Below are positions 29,281-38,737 of a stretch of DNA of 64,000 nt, piece by piece. The first letter of the stretch is position 1; each line of letters starts with the position of its first letter. The notes under the pieces are model-generated. The model made no database searches, was not told the DNA's origin, and saw nothing but the letters and a program-made list of their open reading frames with translations. A program made the position numbers and the translations under genes. Origin of the DNA: Mycobacterium kubicae (GTDB taxonomy: Bacteria > Actinomycetota > Actinomycetes > Mycobacteriales > Mycobacteriaceae); assembly GCF_015689175.1 (NCBI RefSeq), contig NZ_CP065047.1:5894134-5958133 (forward strand), in the 5' to 3' direction.

Positions 29281-30674
29281 TTCGACTCCTTGCTGTCTTG
29301 CCGGCGGCGGTTGCCGATGACGGCCTCGGTCCACTCCCGGTCCTCGGTGTAAAGCGCTTCGTCATCCTGTTTGGCGCCTTTGGATTTCGAGCCGCCCTGC
29401 CCCTGCCCGTGGCCCCCCATCGGCATGCCCATGCCACCTCCGGCCATGCCGCTGCCGGCGGGAGCCTTGCCCGCACCGAATGCGCCGAGGTCACCGGCGC
29501 CGGCCGGACGCACCGAATCACCGGCCATTCCACCGGTCGCGGGCGCCAACGGCATGGACGGCACGCCGCCGCCTCCACCGCCGCCGCCACCGAGTGACAT
29601 CGGTTTCATACCAGGGTCTTTCGGCAGACTCGCCGCGGCGTCCCGGGTGGCCGACGTGAGTTCGGCTGCGGCGCCGGCCGGCATCCCGCCACCGGCACCA
29701 CCGGCGGTGGGCGGCATCATCGGTGGCTGCATACCGGTGCCGGCTTGTCCGCCGGTCGCGCCCGCGAATTGCATTACCTGGGAGGGGATTAACCCTTGCG
29801 GCTGCGGCGGTCCCGGCGGGTCGATCTTGACCGCTTTGGGCGGCTTGGCGATGTCGAGGCGGACGATCTGCGCCGCCTTGCTGCTGTATTCGCTCAGCGT
29901 CTCCTCGGAGGTGGCCTGGTACTGCGAGTACAACTTGATGGCTTCGGCTTTGTAGTTCGGGTCCTTGGCCATCTCTTCGAGTTTGGTGATGTCGGCCAGG
30001 GTGGGGTGTTTGCGCCGCGCATACAGCTGCAGCTGCGCCAGGAACCGCGCTTGCTTGGCCAATGCCGCGCTCATCTCCGACATGTACAGGATCCACTTCT
30101 GTTGATCCTCAAGGGATTGCGTGCAAGCCGCGGCGGCATCGCCTTCCCAGTTCTGGAAACCGCGGAATCGTTTGATGTCGCGTTGCAGCGCATAGTTCTG
30201 GGTGTCCCAGCCGTCGGCGAAGGCGCCCAGAGACCGGCCCTGGTCACCTGATTCCAGCTTGGTCGCCGCGGTCTTCAAGTCGGTGAAGTCGGGCTCCCCG
30301 GCTGTGTTCACCGACTGCCCGTCCTGCAGACCCGCCGAACTGTCCCCGCCGGCGCCGCCCGCCGATTCCCCCTCGACATGCCCTTCGCCGTCGCTGTTGA
30401 GCGCGGTCGCAGCGTCGTCGTCGACGTCTCCGTACGCCTTGGCCGCGTTGCGCAGGGAGGTCGCCAGGCGCTGGCGCTCCTTGCCGCCTGCGGTCAGGTA
30501 TTCGCGCATGCTCTCGGCGTTGATGTCCAGTTGTAGCGCCGCGTTCTTGGCCGCGTTCAGGGCGCAGGGTGCCTGCGGGACATCGGTGGGGGGAACCGCC
30601 ATCGGCGCTTCCACCTCGTCGGCCCGCGACAAGATCTCCTGCTGATCCACCTTCACGGTCTGCGGCTGGCTCAT
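29277..30674 (-). CDS. espB: EspB, secreted ESX-1 substrate
   Basis: Product of 465 residues. The first 280 residues form the PE-PPE-like helical fold with WEG turn (FQNWEGDAAAACTQS); it starts MSQPQTVKVDQQEIL. The C-terminal region is Gly/Pro-rich (SLGGGGGGGGGVP) and ends in a conserved basic/acidic stretch (EDREWTEAVIGNRRRQDSK). EspB is exported by ESX-1, cleaved by MycP1 in its C-terminal part and forms heptameric rings. It overlaps espL by four bases; eccE1 lies 100 bases downstream of the espL-espB pair's promoter side. Confidence 0.96.
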   Translation of the reverse strand: MSQPQTVKVDQQEILSRADEVEAPMAVPPTDVPQAPCALNAAKNAALQLDINAESMREYLTAGGKERQRLATSLRNAAKAYGDVDDDAATALNSDGEGHVEGESAGGAGGDSSAGLQDGQSVNTAGEPDFTDLKTAATKLESGDQGRSLGAFADGWDTQNYALQRDIKRFRGFQNWEGDAAAACTQSLEDQQKWILYMSEMSAALAKQARFLAQLQLYARRKHPTLADITKLEEMAKDPNYKAEAIKLYSQYQATSEETLSEYSSKAAQIVRLDIAKPPKAVKIDPPGPPQPQGLIPSQVMQFAGATGGQAGTGMQPPMMPPTAGGAGGGMPAGAAAELTSATRDAAASLPKDPGMKPMSLGGGGGGGGGVPSMPLAPATGGMAGDSVRPAGAGDLGAFGAGKAPAGSGMAGGGMGMPMGGHGQGQGGSKSKGAKQDDEALYTEDREWTEAVIGNRRRQDSKESK

Positions 30675-30774
30675 CGCGGATCAATCCTCCTTTGTGCTAC
30701 AGCCATTATCGTCGCTGAAGCCGCAGGTTCCTGCACCAATTTTCGCGGCCGTACCGCCGCGCGACACCGGTTCG

Positions 30775-32172
30775 CTACTTGGGCAGCGCCATCTGGAAGC
30801 GGCTTTCCTCGGGAGGGGAAACCCGCCGGATCGGCAACTGGCGATGCCGCGGAGTGCTGATCATGTTGTGCCGCAAGACCACCCGGTCGATGCCGGGATG
30901 CGGGCCCAGGTAGGTGGTCGCGTGCGGCCACGCCACCTTGGCCTCCGGCCCGATCTGGGCGCCGATCAGCCGGGCGAACTGCTCGAAGTGCGGGCCGACG
31001 GTCACCACCGCACCCGCGGCCGCCGCGCGCACCGCGAACTGCGCGAAGGTCTGGGCGTCGCTGAGGTTGAGCGCGGCGTCGACGTCGTCGAACGGCATGT
31101 ACACCGGGCAGCGGTTGACCGTTTCACCGATGAGCACACCGGCCGAGCCGATCGGTAACTGGCAGTGGCGATTGGCCACCAGGTTCTGGCCTTGCAGCGC
31201 CATGCGCTGCCCGCCGAACAAGCGGGAGAACCCGCGCGGAGTCTTCGGCTTGCCCGCCGTGGTCAGCAGCACCGTGGACCGCGGCGCCACGCCCGGCGCG
31301 ACGCGCACCCGGGTGATGGTGTGGTCGGCGCGCGCCGACCACCACACGTCGGGACCGCCCGGCGCGGTGTAGGCGGCGGTGTAGGAGTCGCGGCCCTTGA
31401 TCATCGACCACTTCTCCCGCACGAAGCCGATGTCGATGGCGTGGTCGTAGTCGTCAAAGCTGCGCCCGCACACCGCGTCGATGCCGTGGCTGGCCAAGGC
31501 GTCGGCGATGCGGGTGGCCGAGGCGACCAGATACCGGGCCAACCCGCTGAGGCCTTCGTCGCGGCGTTGCGCCGACTTGCGGGTGCGGTCCGGTTCGGCG
31601 CGCAACATGATCCAGCTGCGCCGGTTGGCCGGGGCCGGGTCGGCGCCGATCACTTGCTGGTAGAGGCTGACCACCTCGGGGCTGGCGGTGTTGCCGACGC
31701 GGTAGCCCGCCGACACCACGTCGGCCTCCAGGTCGGGGCAGTGGACGGTCAGCAGATCCTGCAGCAGCCGGGTGTCCAGCACGTCGTCGGTGTGGGCTGC
31801 CCCGTCGACGATGACGGTCGGGGTGAACGGGCGCGGTTTGAGTTCGATGACGGCGATCAGGTGATCGCGCCGCCACCGCACCGCCACGTGATCGCCGGGT
31901 TTGACCGTCGCGCCGACGACGGGTTCGGACGGGACCTCGGGCGGGCGGCGGTGCAGGCGCAGCCAACGGAACACCGTCGCGATCCAGCCGGTGACCCGGC
32001 GGCCGAAGAAGGTGACGAAGGCGATGATGGCCGCGACGGCCGCCACCGTGACGCCGATCCACCAGTGCCGGGTGTGCAGGAACCACAGGATGCATGCCGG
32101 GGCCAGGACCGCGACCACCAGCGCGTGGCCGGTGCTGAACCGCAGCCGCACCGGGCTGACGAAGGTTCTCAT
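30775..32172 (-). CDS. eccE1: EccE1, ESX-1 membrane component
   Basis: Product of 465 residues. Two N-terminal membrane helices lie at about residues 12-60 (ALVVAVLAPACILWFLHT then WIGVTVAAVAAIIAFVTFF). A cytosolic region of the EccE family follows (PGDHVAVRWRRDHLIAVIEL). EccE sits on the outer edge of the EccB/C/D complex and stabilises MycP. The start overlaps the mycP1 stop by four bases, so protease and EccE1 are made together. Confidence 0.95.
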   Translation of the reverse strand: MRTFVSPVRLRFSTGHALVVAVLAPACILWFLHTRHWWIGVTVAAVAAIIAFVTFFGRRVTGWIATVFRWLRLHRRPPEVPSEPVVGATVKPGDHVAVRWRRDHLIAVIELKPRPFTPTVIVDGAAHTDDVLDTRLLQDLLTVHCPDLEADVVSAGYRVGNTASPEVVSLYQQVIGADPAPANRRSWIMLRAEPDRTRKSAQRRDEGLSGLARYLVASATRIADALASHGIDAVCGRSFDDYDHAIDIGFVREKWSMIKGRDSYTAAYTAPGGPDVWWSARADHTITRVRVAPGVAPRSTVLLTTAGKPKTPRGFSRLFGGQRMALQGQNLVANRHCQLPIGSAGVLIGETVNRCPVYMPFDDVDAALNLSDAQTFAQFAVRAAAAGAVVTVGPHFEQFARLIGAQIGPEAKVAWPHATTYLGPHPGIDRVVLRHNMISTPRHRQLPIRRVSPPEESRFQMALPK

Positions 32173-33509
32173 CGGCGCCTCAGCGCGCGCGTCAGCAGCG
32201 AGCCCAGCCCCAGCGCCAGGCTAAGGCCCAGAACGGAGAGCGCCACGATGGTGATCGGCCGGCGATCGGGGCCCGGCTGGATCACCGGGGCGGGCAGGCG
32301 CCGGACGTTGGGCTGGGCGGCGGCGGGCCCGGCCGGGACGTCCCAGGTCAGTGCCGCGACGGTGTTGATGACGCCGGCGCCGACGACGTTGTCCACTCCG
32401 CCGCCGGGGTGGCGTGCGGTGGCGGTGATGCGGTTCATCACCTGCACGGGGGTCAGGTCGGGGAACTTCTGGCGGATCAGCGCGGCCAGGCCGGAGACGT
32501 AGGCGGCGGCGAAGGAGGTGCCGGCGATGGGGACCGGACCTTCGCGGCCCTGCAGCGCGTTGACCGGATCGCCGCGGTCGCCGAGGGCGATGATGTTTTC
32601 CGCGGGCGCGGCGACGCCGACCCACGGCCCGTGCATGGAAAACGAACTGGGGCCACCGGTTTGGCCGATGCCGCCGACGGTCAGCACCAGCGGCGCGTAC
32701 CAGGCGGGGGTGACGACGGTCTGCACCTTGTTCCAGCCGCGGGGGTCGTCGGGGGTGGAGGAGTCGGGCAGCGGGTTCTGCGAGCAGTCGCCGCCGACGT
32801 TGCCGGCCGCCACGACCACCACCGCGTTCTTGACGGTGACGGCGTAGTTGATGGCCGCGCCCAGGCTGACTTCGTCGATGGGCCGGGTGACCTTGTAGCA
32901 GGCGGCCTCGCTGATGTTGATGACGCCGGCACCGAGGTTGGCGGCGTGCACCACCGCGCGGGCCAGGCTGCGGATGGAGCCGGCGGCCGGGGTGGCGTTG
33001 GGGTCATTCGGATTGGGTTGGGTGCCAACGGGTTCGAACGCTTCGGAGGTCTGGCGGATGGAAAGGAGGCGCGCGTCTGGGGCGACGCCGACGTAGCCGT
33101 CGGTGGGTGCGGGCCGGCCGCCGATGATGGCCGCGGTGAGGGTGCCGTGCGAGTCGCAGTCGGACAGTCCGTTGCCGGCCTGGTCGACGAAGTCGCCGCC
33201 CGCCTCGGCCGGAACCCGCGGGGACGCGTCGACGCCGGTGTCGATGACGGCGACGGTGACACCGGCCCCGGTGGCGAACTTGTGGGCTTGAGCGACGTCG
33301 AGATAGCTGTCGCTCCACGGCGGGTCGTGAAAACTCGAATCCGGCAGCGTGGTCGGATCCGAGCACTGCACCCGCTGTTCGGTGGGCTGGTCGGGACCGG
33401 TCACATCGGGTGGCACGGCGGCCGGGTCGATGGCCGGCGGGGTGATGGCCGACGCGGAGGGCGCGGTGAACAACGCCAGCGCCACCGTCATCAGCACGAT
33501 CCGGTGCAC
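32169..33509 (-). CDS. mycP1: MycP1, membrane-anchored subtilisin-like protease of ESX-1
   Basis: Product of 446 residues, same as M. tuberculosis. A signal peptide (VLMTVALALFTAPSASA) is followed by the subtilase domain with catalytic Asp in VAVIDTGVD, His in DSHGTLTAA and Ser in GTSFAAAYVSG. A C-terminal membrane helix (ALSVLGLSLALGLGSLL) ends in a basic tail. It cleaves EspB and stabilises the ESX-1 channel. GTG 33509 starts the signal peptide; the open frame to 33788 has no function. The catalytic residues all appear intact. Confidence 0.96.
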   Translation of the reverse strand: MHRIVLMTVALALFTAPSASAITPPAIDPAAVPPDVTGPDQPTEQRVQCSDPTTLPDSSFHDPPWSDSYLDVAQAHKFATGAGVTVAVIDTGVDASPRVPAEAGGDFVDQAGNGLSDCDSHGTLTAAIIGGRPAPTDGYVGVAPDARLLSIRQTSEAFEPVGTQPNPNDPNATPAAGSIRSLARAVVHAANLGAGVINISEAACYKVTRPIDEVSLGAAINYAVTVKNAVVVVAAGNVGGDCSQNPLPDSSTPDDPRGWNKVQTVVTPAWYAPLVLTVGGIGQTGGPSSFSMHGPWVGVAAPAENIIALGDRGDPVNALQGREGPVPIAGTSFAAAYVSGLAALIRQKFPDLTPVQVMNRITATARHPGGGVDNVVGAGVINTVAALTWDVPAGPAAAQPNVRRLPAPVIQPGPDRRPITIVALSVLGLSLALGLGSLLTRALRRR

Positions 33510-33729
33510 CCCGGAACCACTCCATCCATTGAGCCGCTGGGAAAAGTCTGCGAGAAGTTTAGACGTTGCTGGTGGGGAAACGGCGCTATTCGCGTCGGGC
33601 CGGGTGGCGCTGGGGTCGGATGTGCATCGTCGGCGCCGGGCGTCACACCTGGGCGCGATTTCGCCGCGGATTCCGCCGCTGATGCACACTCGGAACCGTG
33701 GGCGCACGCTCGACGCGCACCCGCCGTCG

Positions 33730-35571
33730 TCAGAGCTGGATCCGCACGTGCTTCTCGGCGCACGCGTCGCGCACCGCGGCAAGAACATCCTCGGCTCGCA
33801 GGGTCTGCAGGTCCTCGACCGTCACCGAGCCCTTCGCGTTGCGGTGCTGGGCCGCGACCCGCGAGTCACGCAGCCGCTCGGCCCGCTCGATCACGTTGCG
33901 GGCGAAGCGCCCGTTGTGCATGGCGTCGATGCCGTGGCTGCCGTCGGGAGCGACGTAGGCACGCAGCGTCGCGCAGGCGGCGTTGAGCGCTTCGGCAGCG
34001 GCGGGCTCGATGACGGTGGCGCGTGGCTTGCCGTAGCGGATCGCGATTTCCACCAACTCGTCGGGTGTATAGGACTCGAACCGCAATTTGCGGTTGAAAC
34101 GGCCAGCCAGACCCGGGTTGACGGTCAGGAATTCGTCGACTTCCTTCTCGTAACCCGCGCCGATGAAGCAGAAGTCGAAGCGGTGCACCTCCAGCGCGAC
34201 CAGCAGTTGGTTGACCGCCTCCATGCCGATCATGTCCGGCCGGCCATCCTGGTGACGCTCCACCAGCGAATAGAACTCGTCCATGAACAGGATGCGGCCC
34301 AGTGAGCGGTTGATCAGTTCGTTGGTTTTGGGCCCAGACGCCCCGATGTGCTCTCCGCAGAAGTCGGCGCGTTTGACCTCGATGATCTCGGGGTGCCGCA
34401 CGATGCCCAGCCCGGCGTAGATCTTGCCCAGCGCCTCCGCGGTGGTCGTCTTGCCGGTACCCGGGGGGCCGACCAGCAGCATGTGGTTGGTCTGGTTGGC
34501 CACCGGCAATCCGGCCGCCAGCCGCAGCGCGCGGACCTCGATTTGGTCCTCGAGTTCGGCGACCGCGCGCTTGACGTCGGCGAGCCCGACCTGGTTGTCT
34601 AGCAGCGCGCGACCCTCTTGCAGGAGTTCGTTGCGCCGCTCCTCGTGTTCGGCTTCGGTCCGCTGCTGCGCGGTCCGCTGCGTGGCCACATCCCACTTGT
34701 CGGTGCGGGTGTTGATGGTCTGCTCGTCGGTGATCACCAATTGCAGAGTGGGGTCAGCCAACGCCTGCTTGGCCGCATCGAGCAATGCGCCGTTAATGCT
34801 GGCCTTCGACAACCAGATCTGCGCCTGGTGTTCGTCGCCGAGCTGTCGATGCGCCATCCCCCGCACGTAAGCGAGATCGGCTGCGATCAACGGAAAGTCG
34901 GCCGGGTCAATCGCCGCGACCGCGGCGTCGTTACGACTATGGCGGGACTGCGACGGGTTAGCGTGCGCCTCGACGCGATCGGTCCAGTCGAGCGCGACGC
35001 GGGCCTGTCCCAGGTGCGCGGCGGCATGCGCGGCCAGGGCGCAGGTGGCCGCGGTAACTGCGGACATGATGATTGCCTGCGGGGGTAGCACGGCCGCGGC
35101 CACAGCGATGACATCGGGCCAGCGCTGCGCGGCGAACATCAGGTACGCCTTGATGTACTGCTGCCACTGGTGATTCTCCCAAGTGTCCAGCAGCGCTGGA
35201 TCTGCCAGCAGCGCTTCAGCTTTCGCATATTGGCGATCGTCGATCAACGCGCTCGCCAATGCCAGTCCAGCGTGCGACGCCTCTGTCACCGAAATTGACA
35301 GATACGGGCCGGCTTTGATCGGCGTGGACAACCGCACGCCCAGCCGATTGGTTTCACGATGCAAGCGGGAGCCGTAGGTGTACAACTGCTGCACCGTGGA
35401 CAACGACTCGTCGCCTGCGGCAACGCGACCCAACCAGGCGTCTGCCATCGACGGGTCGATTTCGGTTGCTTCCCGAAACCAGGCGCCAGCCGCACCAGGA
35501 TCGTTGTCCAACAACGACATCGCCTGATCGAACCGCTTGCGGGCGGCGGCCGTCGTGGTGCTGCTGGTCAT
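33730..35571 (-). CDS. eccA2: EccA2, AAA ATPase of ESX-2
   Basis: Product of 613 residues: N-terminal TPR-like domain of about 320 residues, then a CbxX-type AAA domain with GPPGTGKTT near residue 368 and Walker B ILFMDEFYSL. Last gene of the ESX-2 block. Its start overlaps eccE2 by four bases. It lies 220 bases before the mycP1 start, on the same strand. The reading frame is intact although the ESX-2 core is incomplete here. Confidence 0.93.
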   Translation of the reverse strand: MTSSTTTAAARKRFDQAMSLLDNDPGAAGAWFREATEIDPSMADAWLGRVAAGDESLSTVQQLYTYGSRLHRETNRLGVRLSTPIKAGPYLSISVTEASHAGLALASALIDDRQYAKAEALLADPALLDTWENHQWQQYIKAYLMFAAQRWPDVIAVAAAVLPPQAIIMSAVTAATCALAAHAAAHLGQARVALDWTDRVEAHANPSQSRHSRNDAAVAAIDPADFPLIAADLAYVRGMAHRQLGDEHQAQIWLSKASINGALLDAAKQALADPTLQLVITDEQTINTRTDKWDVATQRTAQQRTEAEHEERRNELLQEGRALLDNQVGLADVKRAVAELEDQIEVRALRLAAGLPVANQTNHMLLVGPPGTGKTTTAEALGKIYAGLGIVRHPEIIEVKRADFCGEHIGASGPKTNELINRSLGRILFMDEFYSLVERHQDGRPDMIGMEAVNQLLVALEVHRFDFCFIGAGYEKEVDEFLTVNPGLAGRFNRKLRFESYTPDELVEIAIRYGKPRATVIEPAAAEALNAACATLRAYVAPDGSHGIDAMHNGRFARNVIERAERLRDSRVAAQHRNAKGSVTVEDLQTLRAEDVLAAVRDACAEKHVRIQL

Positions 35572-37106
35572 GGCGTGTCTACCGACTCGAGTTCGGCGGC
35601 TCGCGAGGGGGTGGGTTCGGATGAGACGTAACGGTTCTCGGCGCGGAACAATTCGATCTCGACCTGGTGCACCTGGCCGGCAGCCGCCACCTCGACTGTC
35701 GCCGGACCGGTTTGCCTGATGAGGACGTTGGCGGTTCCTCGGTACGGCTTGTCGGCCTCGCCGACGGACACGAGGGTATTCGGGCGAGGCGCGGGGGTAA
35801 GCGATCCATCCACCACGCTCACCGTGGTACCTGGGATGGGTTTGGCCTGATCGGTGACAGCGACGTCAGGCATCCGAACGCTGTTCCAGCGCTGCGGGTT
35901 GCGCGTGTGCACGGTGATCCGTTCCCCCGCTGCGGCCATCCGGACGACAATGCGCTTGGCCAGCGCGTCGTCGGCGGCGATATGCACGCGACTGAACTCA
36001 CCCGGGTCGTCCAGCGGCAGCAGCAGTCGGTTCCCGGCTTCGACCTTGCCCAGCAACACACCAGACGGACCGATCGGCAAGACCAGCGGCGGGTGCAACG
36101 CACCGCGACGAATCCCCCGCAGCGCCGGCAGCGGACCGCACAGGTTGGCGGCCAACGCCTGCGCCTGTTCGCCCGGCAATGTCTGCAACATCATGCTGGG
36201 CGGTGCCGTCGGGGGCTGCGCGCTGCGTACGGTCACCGTTGCCGTGGCGGTTCCATCGCCGAAAAGCGTGACGTTCTGCACGATTCCGTCGGCTCGCGCC
36301 GACCAGGCCTGCGCCAACGTTTGCGCGGTGATGTCCCTCGGCCGATACCAATACGTGGTCAACCACCCACTGTGCCCCCGCACCGACCGCCATCGGCGAT
36401 GTTCCACATCCAGCGCGGATCGCCCCAATCGTCGTTCCATTTCGACGATGTCGGTTGCGGTGGCGACCTTGGCCCGGATGCCTTGCTGACGCATGGCTGC
36501 GCTGATCCGTTGTGCCACGGCCAAAGTCGCGGTGCCTACCGAGGTACGCCAACGCAACGACTCGGCGTTGTCGAGTGCTCTGATACGCACGATGAGCCAG
36601 GTCTCGCGCTGACCGGCATAGGGCGGCGTGCCGATCAGCGTGTCGTAGACGCGGGGGTAGTCACCGGTGCTTCGCCGTCGGGCCCCGGCGCTGACGACAC
36701 TCAGGGAGTCGACGCGCAGTCCCAAGCTTTGCTGCAGCAGTGGCTGCAAACTGGCCACGTCGACGGCGTTGTCGGTATGCGTTGACATGGAGCCGGTCAG
36801 CAGCGTTGGCGCGTGGGGCTTTCCAAGTAGTTGCACGGCAGCAACTGCGACCCCGTCCTGGAAGCGGATTCCGCCGCCGGCTCGGTCATTGGCCACCGTC
36901 ACAGGTTCGTGCCACTGGATCGGTTGGGATCGTCGCCGCCAGAGCGTTAGCCACGACCATACCGGCTGACCGCGCCACGGCAGCACACCGATGGCCACGC
37001 CGATTGCCAATCCAATTGCGGCGCCAGGCAATCCGGCCAGTACCCAGCCGAGCAGGGCGGCAGTGAGAACACCGATGATGACAGCTAGCCTGCTCGGGGT
37101 CGTCAT
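35568..37106 (-). CDS. eccE2: EccE2, ESX-2 membrane component
   Basis: Product of 512 residues. Two N-terminal membrane helices lie within residues 8-45 (LAVIIGVLTAALLGWVLAG, then GLAIGVAIGVLPW). A long soluble region has EccE-type sequence (PSGVLLGKVEAGNRLLLPLD). It overlaps eccA2 and mycP2 by four bases. Slightly shorter than the M. tuberculosis protein (about 537). Confidence 0.9.
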   Translation of the reverse strand: MTTPSRLAVIIGVLTAALLGWVLAGLPGAAIGLAIGVAIGVLPWRGQPVWSWLTLWRRRSQPIQWHEPVTVANDRAGGGIRFQDGVAVAAVQLLGKPHAPTLLTGSMSTHTDNAVDVASLQPLLQQSLGLRVDSLSVVSAGARRRSTGDYPRVYDTLIGTPPYAGQRETWLIVRIRALDNAESLRWRTSVGTATLAVAQRISAAMRQQGIRAKVATATDIVEMERRLGRSALDVEHRRWRSVRGHSGWLTTYWYRPRDITAQTLAQAWSARADGIVQNVTLFGDGTATATVTVRSAQPPTAPPSMMLQTLPGEQAQALAANLCGPLPALRGIRRGALHPPLVLPIGPSGVLLGKVEAGNRLLLPLDDPGEFSRVHIAADDALAKRIVVRMAAAGERITVHTRNPQRWNSVRMPDVAVTDQAKPIPGTTVSVVDGSLTPAPRPNTLVSVGEADKPYRGTANVLIRQTGPATVEVAAAGQVHQVEIELFRAENRYVSSEPTPSRAAELESVDTP

Positions 37107-38737
37107 CGCGCTCGCCGGGCTCGGGCGACCAGTGCTGCTGCCGCGACCGCGCTAAGAACTACGCCGGCGAAGATGAGTGCGGCTGTTCGGGCGCGGTGGT
37201 CGGGCGGCGGTGGTGGCGCGGCAGGTCGGATCACCCGGCTGCGGGCGGCAGCTGGAAGCCGTTCTCCGGCGGGGACGTCGAACGTGAGCGCGGCCACCGG
37301 GTCCACGACCCCGTAGCCGACCTGGTTGTCGACGCCGCGTGGCGGGTTGTGTGCCGTCTGCAGGATCCGGTTGATTATTTGGTGGGCGGACAATCCGGGA
37401 TATTTGGCGCGGACCAACGCTGCGACGCCGCTGACATAAGCCGCCGAGAAGCTGGTACCCCAGATCGGCATGTTCTTGTCGCCGGGGTGAATCGGTGGAT
37501 AGGCGTTGACGGGTCCGCCGGTGGTCGGTGACAAACCCATGATGCCGACACCGGGGGCCGCCGCAGCTACCCATGGTCCCGCTAGGCTCTTGTTGATGGG
37601 CGCTCCTGTGTTGTCCACCGCGCCGACCGACAGGACGTAATCGGAGAACCAGGAGGGCGATGACACCGTCTTGACCTGATGCCAGTCGCGAGGGTCGCTG
37701 GCGTCCAAGGGATCGAACGACGGGTTCTGAGCACAGCTGTCCTCGCTGTCGTTGCCCGCGGCGGCAACGATCACCGCGTCTTTCACGGTGGCGGCATACC
37801 ACACCGCCGCGCCGAGAGCGCCCTGATCCAGCGGGTCCGCCGCTGAAACGCACGACGTGACACTGATATTGATGACTTTGGCGCCCATGTTGGCGGCGTG
37901 CACGACGGCGCTGGCCAGGGTCGCGATGGAACCGGCTTTCTTGCGTACTTCCATGTCGCCGGGTCCGGGGTTGACTGGTTCGTACGCTCGCGACGACTGG
38001 CGGATGGAGATGACGACCGCGTGCGGTGCGACGCCGACGACGCCGTCGGGTGCACCGGGTGGCGGGGGCGGCACCTCCGGGTTGTCGGGTTGGTCGGGCG
38101 CCGGATCGCCGGGTGCGTTGGACGGTTCGTCCGGCGGGGGTGGGGGTGGTGGCGGAGCCGCTTTGGTCTCGGTGATGGTGACCGGTGTGGGCGGGGGCGG
38201 TGGCGCCGGTGGTGGCGGTGGTCCGCCGGGCGGCGGCGGTGCCGAATCGGTCGCGGGCGGCCCCGCCGGCGGCGGGAACGCCGGGGCGTTCGGCATCGGT
38301 GCCGGCATCGGAATTCCCTGCGGCGCAGCGCCGATCACCGAAGCCACGATGGTGCCGTGCGCATCGCAGTCCATTAACCCGTCACCGCTCATGATGTAGT
38401 CCCCACCAGGAACCACACGCAATCTCGGGCTGGGGTTGATGCCGGTGTCGACGACTGCGACCGGCACACCGTTTCCCGTCGAGTACTGCCAGGCCTTGCT
38501 GATGTTGAGCATGGTGAACCCGGGCGCGGTGACCGCGACGTTGGGGTTACCCACGGTGATGGTCCGCGCGCACATGTTGCTTTGCCGCATCGGCTGGTCC
38601 GGGCCGGGTTTGCCGTCCGGCGGCACCCTACTGGGATCGACGGTTGGCGGCGGAATGGCCTGTGCGCCGGGCAGGCTCGCGGGCAGCGCGACGAGCAGGC
38701 CGGCCAATGCCACCGAGCAGAGCCGTCGACAACTCAT
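37103..38737 (-). CDS. mycP2: MycP2, subtilisin-like protease of ESX-2
   Basis: Product of 544 residues: signal peptide (VALAGLLVALPASLPGAQA), catalytic Asp in VAVVDTGIN, His in DAHGTIVAS, Ser in GTSFSAAYVSG, and a C-terminal membrane helix (TAALIFAGVVLSAVAAAALV) with basic tail. A Pro-rich insertion of about 80 residues (near residues 165-240) separates the His region from the rest of the domain and explains the extra length relative to MycP1. The catalytic triad is intact. Coupled to eccD2 and eccE2 by four-base overlaps. Confidence 0.94.
   Translation of the reverse strand: MSCRRLCSVALAGLLVALPASLPGAQAIPPPTVDPSRVPPDGKPGPDQPMRQSNMCARTITVGNPNVAVTAPGFTMLNISKAWQYSTGNGVPVAVVDTGINPSPRLRVVPGGDYIMSGDGLMDCDAHGTIVASVIGAAPQGIPMPAPMPNAPAFPPPAGPPATDSAPPPPGGPPPPPAPPPPPTPVTITETKAAPPPPPPPPDEPSNAPGDPAPDQPDNPEVPPPPPGAPDGVVGVAPHAVVISIRQSSRAYEPVNPGPGDMEVRKKAGSIATLASAVVHAANMGAKVINISVTSCVSAADPLDQGALGAAVWYAATVKDAVIVAAAGNDSEDSCAQNPSFDPLDASDPRDWHQVKTVSSPSWFSDYVLSVGAVDNTGAPINKSLAGPWVAAAAPGVGIMGLSPTTGGPVNAYPPIHPGDKNMPIWGTSFSAAYVSGVAALVRAKYPGLSAHQIINRILQTAHNPPRGVDNQVGYGVVDPVAALTFDVPAGERLPAAARSRVIRPAAPPPPPDHRARTAALIFAGVVLSAVAAAALVARARRAR

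Noticed and set aside
32409..33986. 525-codon plus-strand frame opposite mycP1
   Set aside because: Antisense shadow; Gly/Val/Asp-rich without recognisable family.
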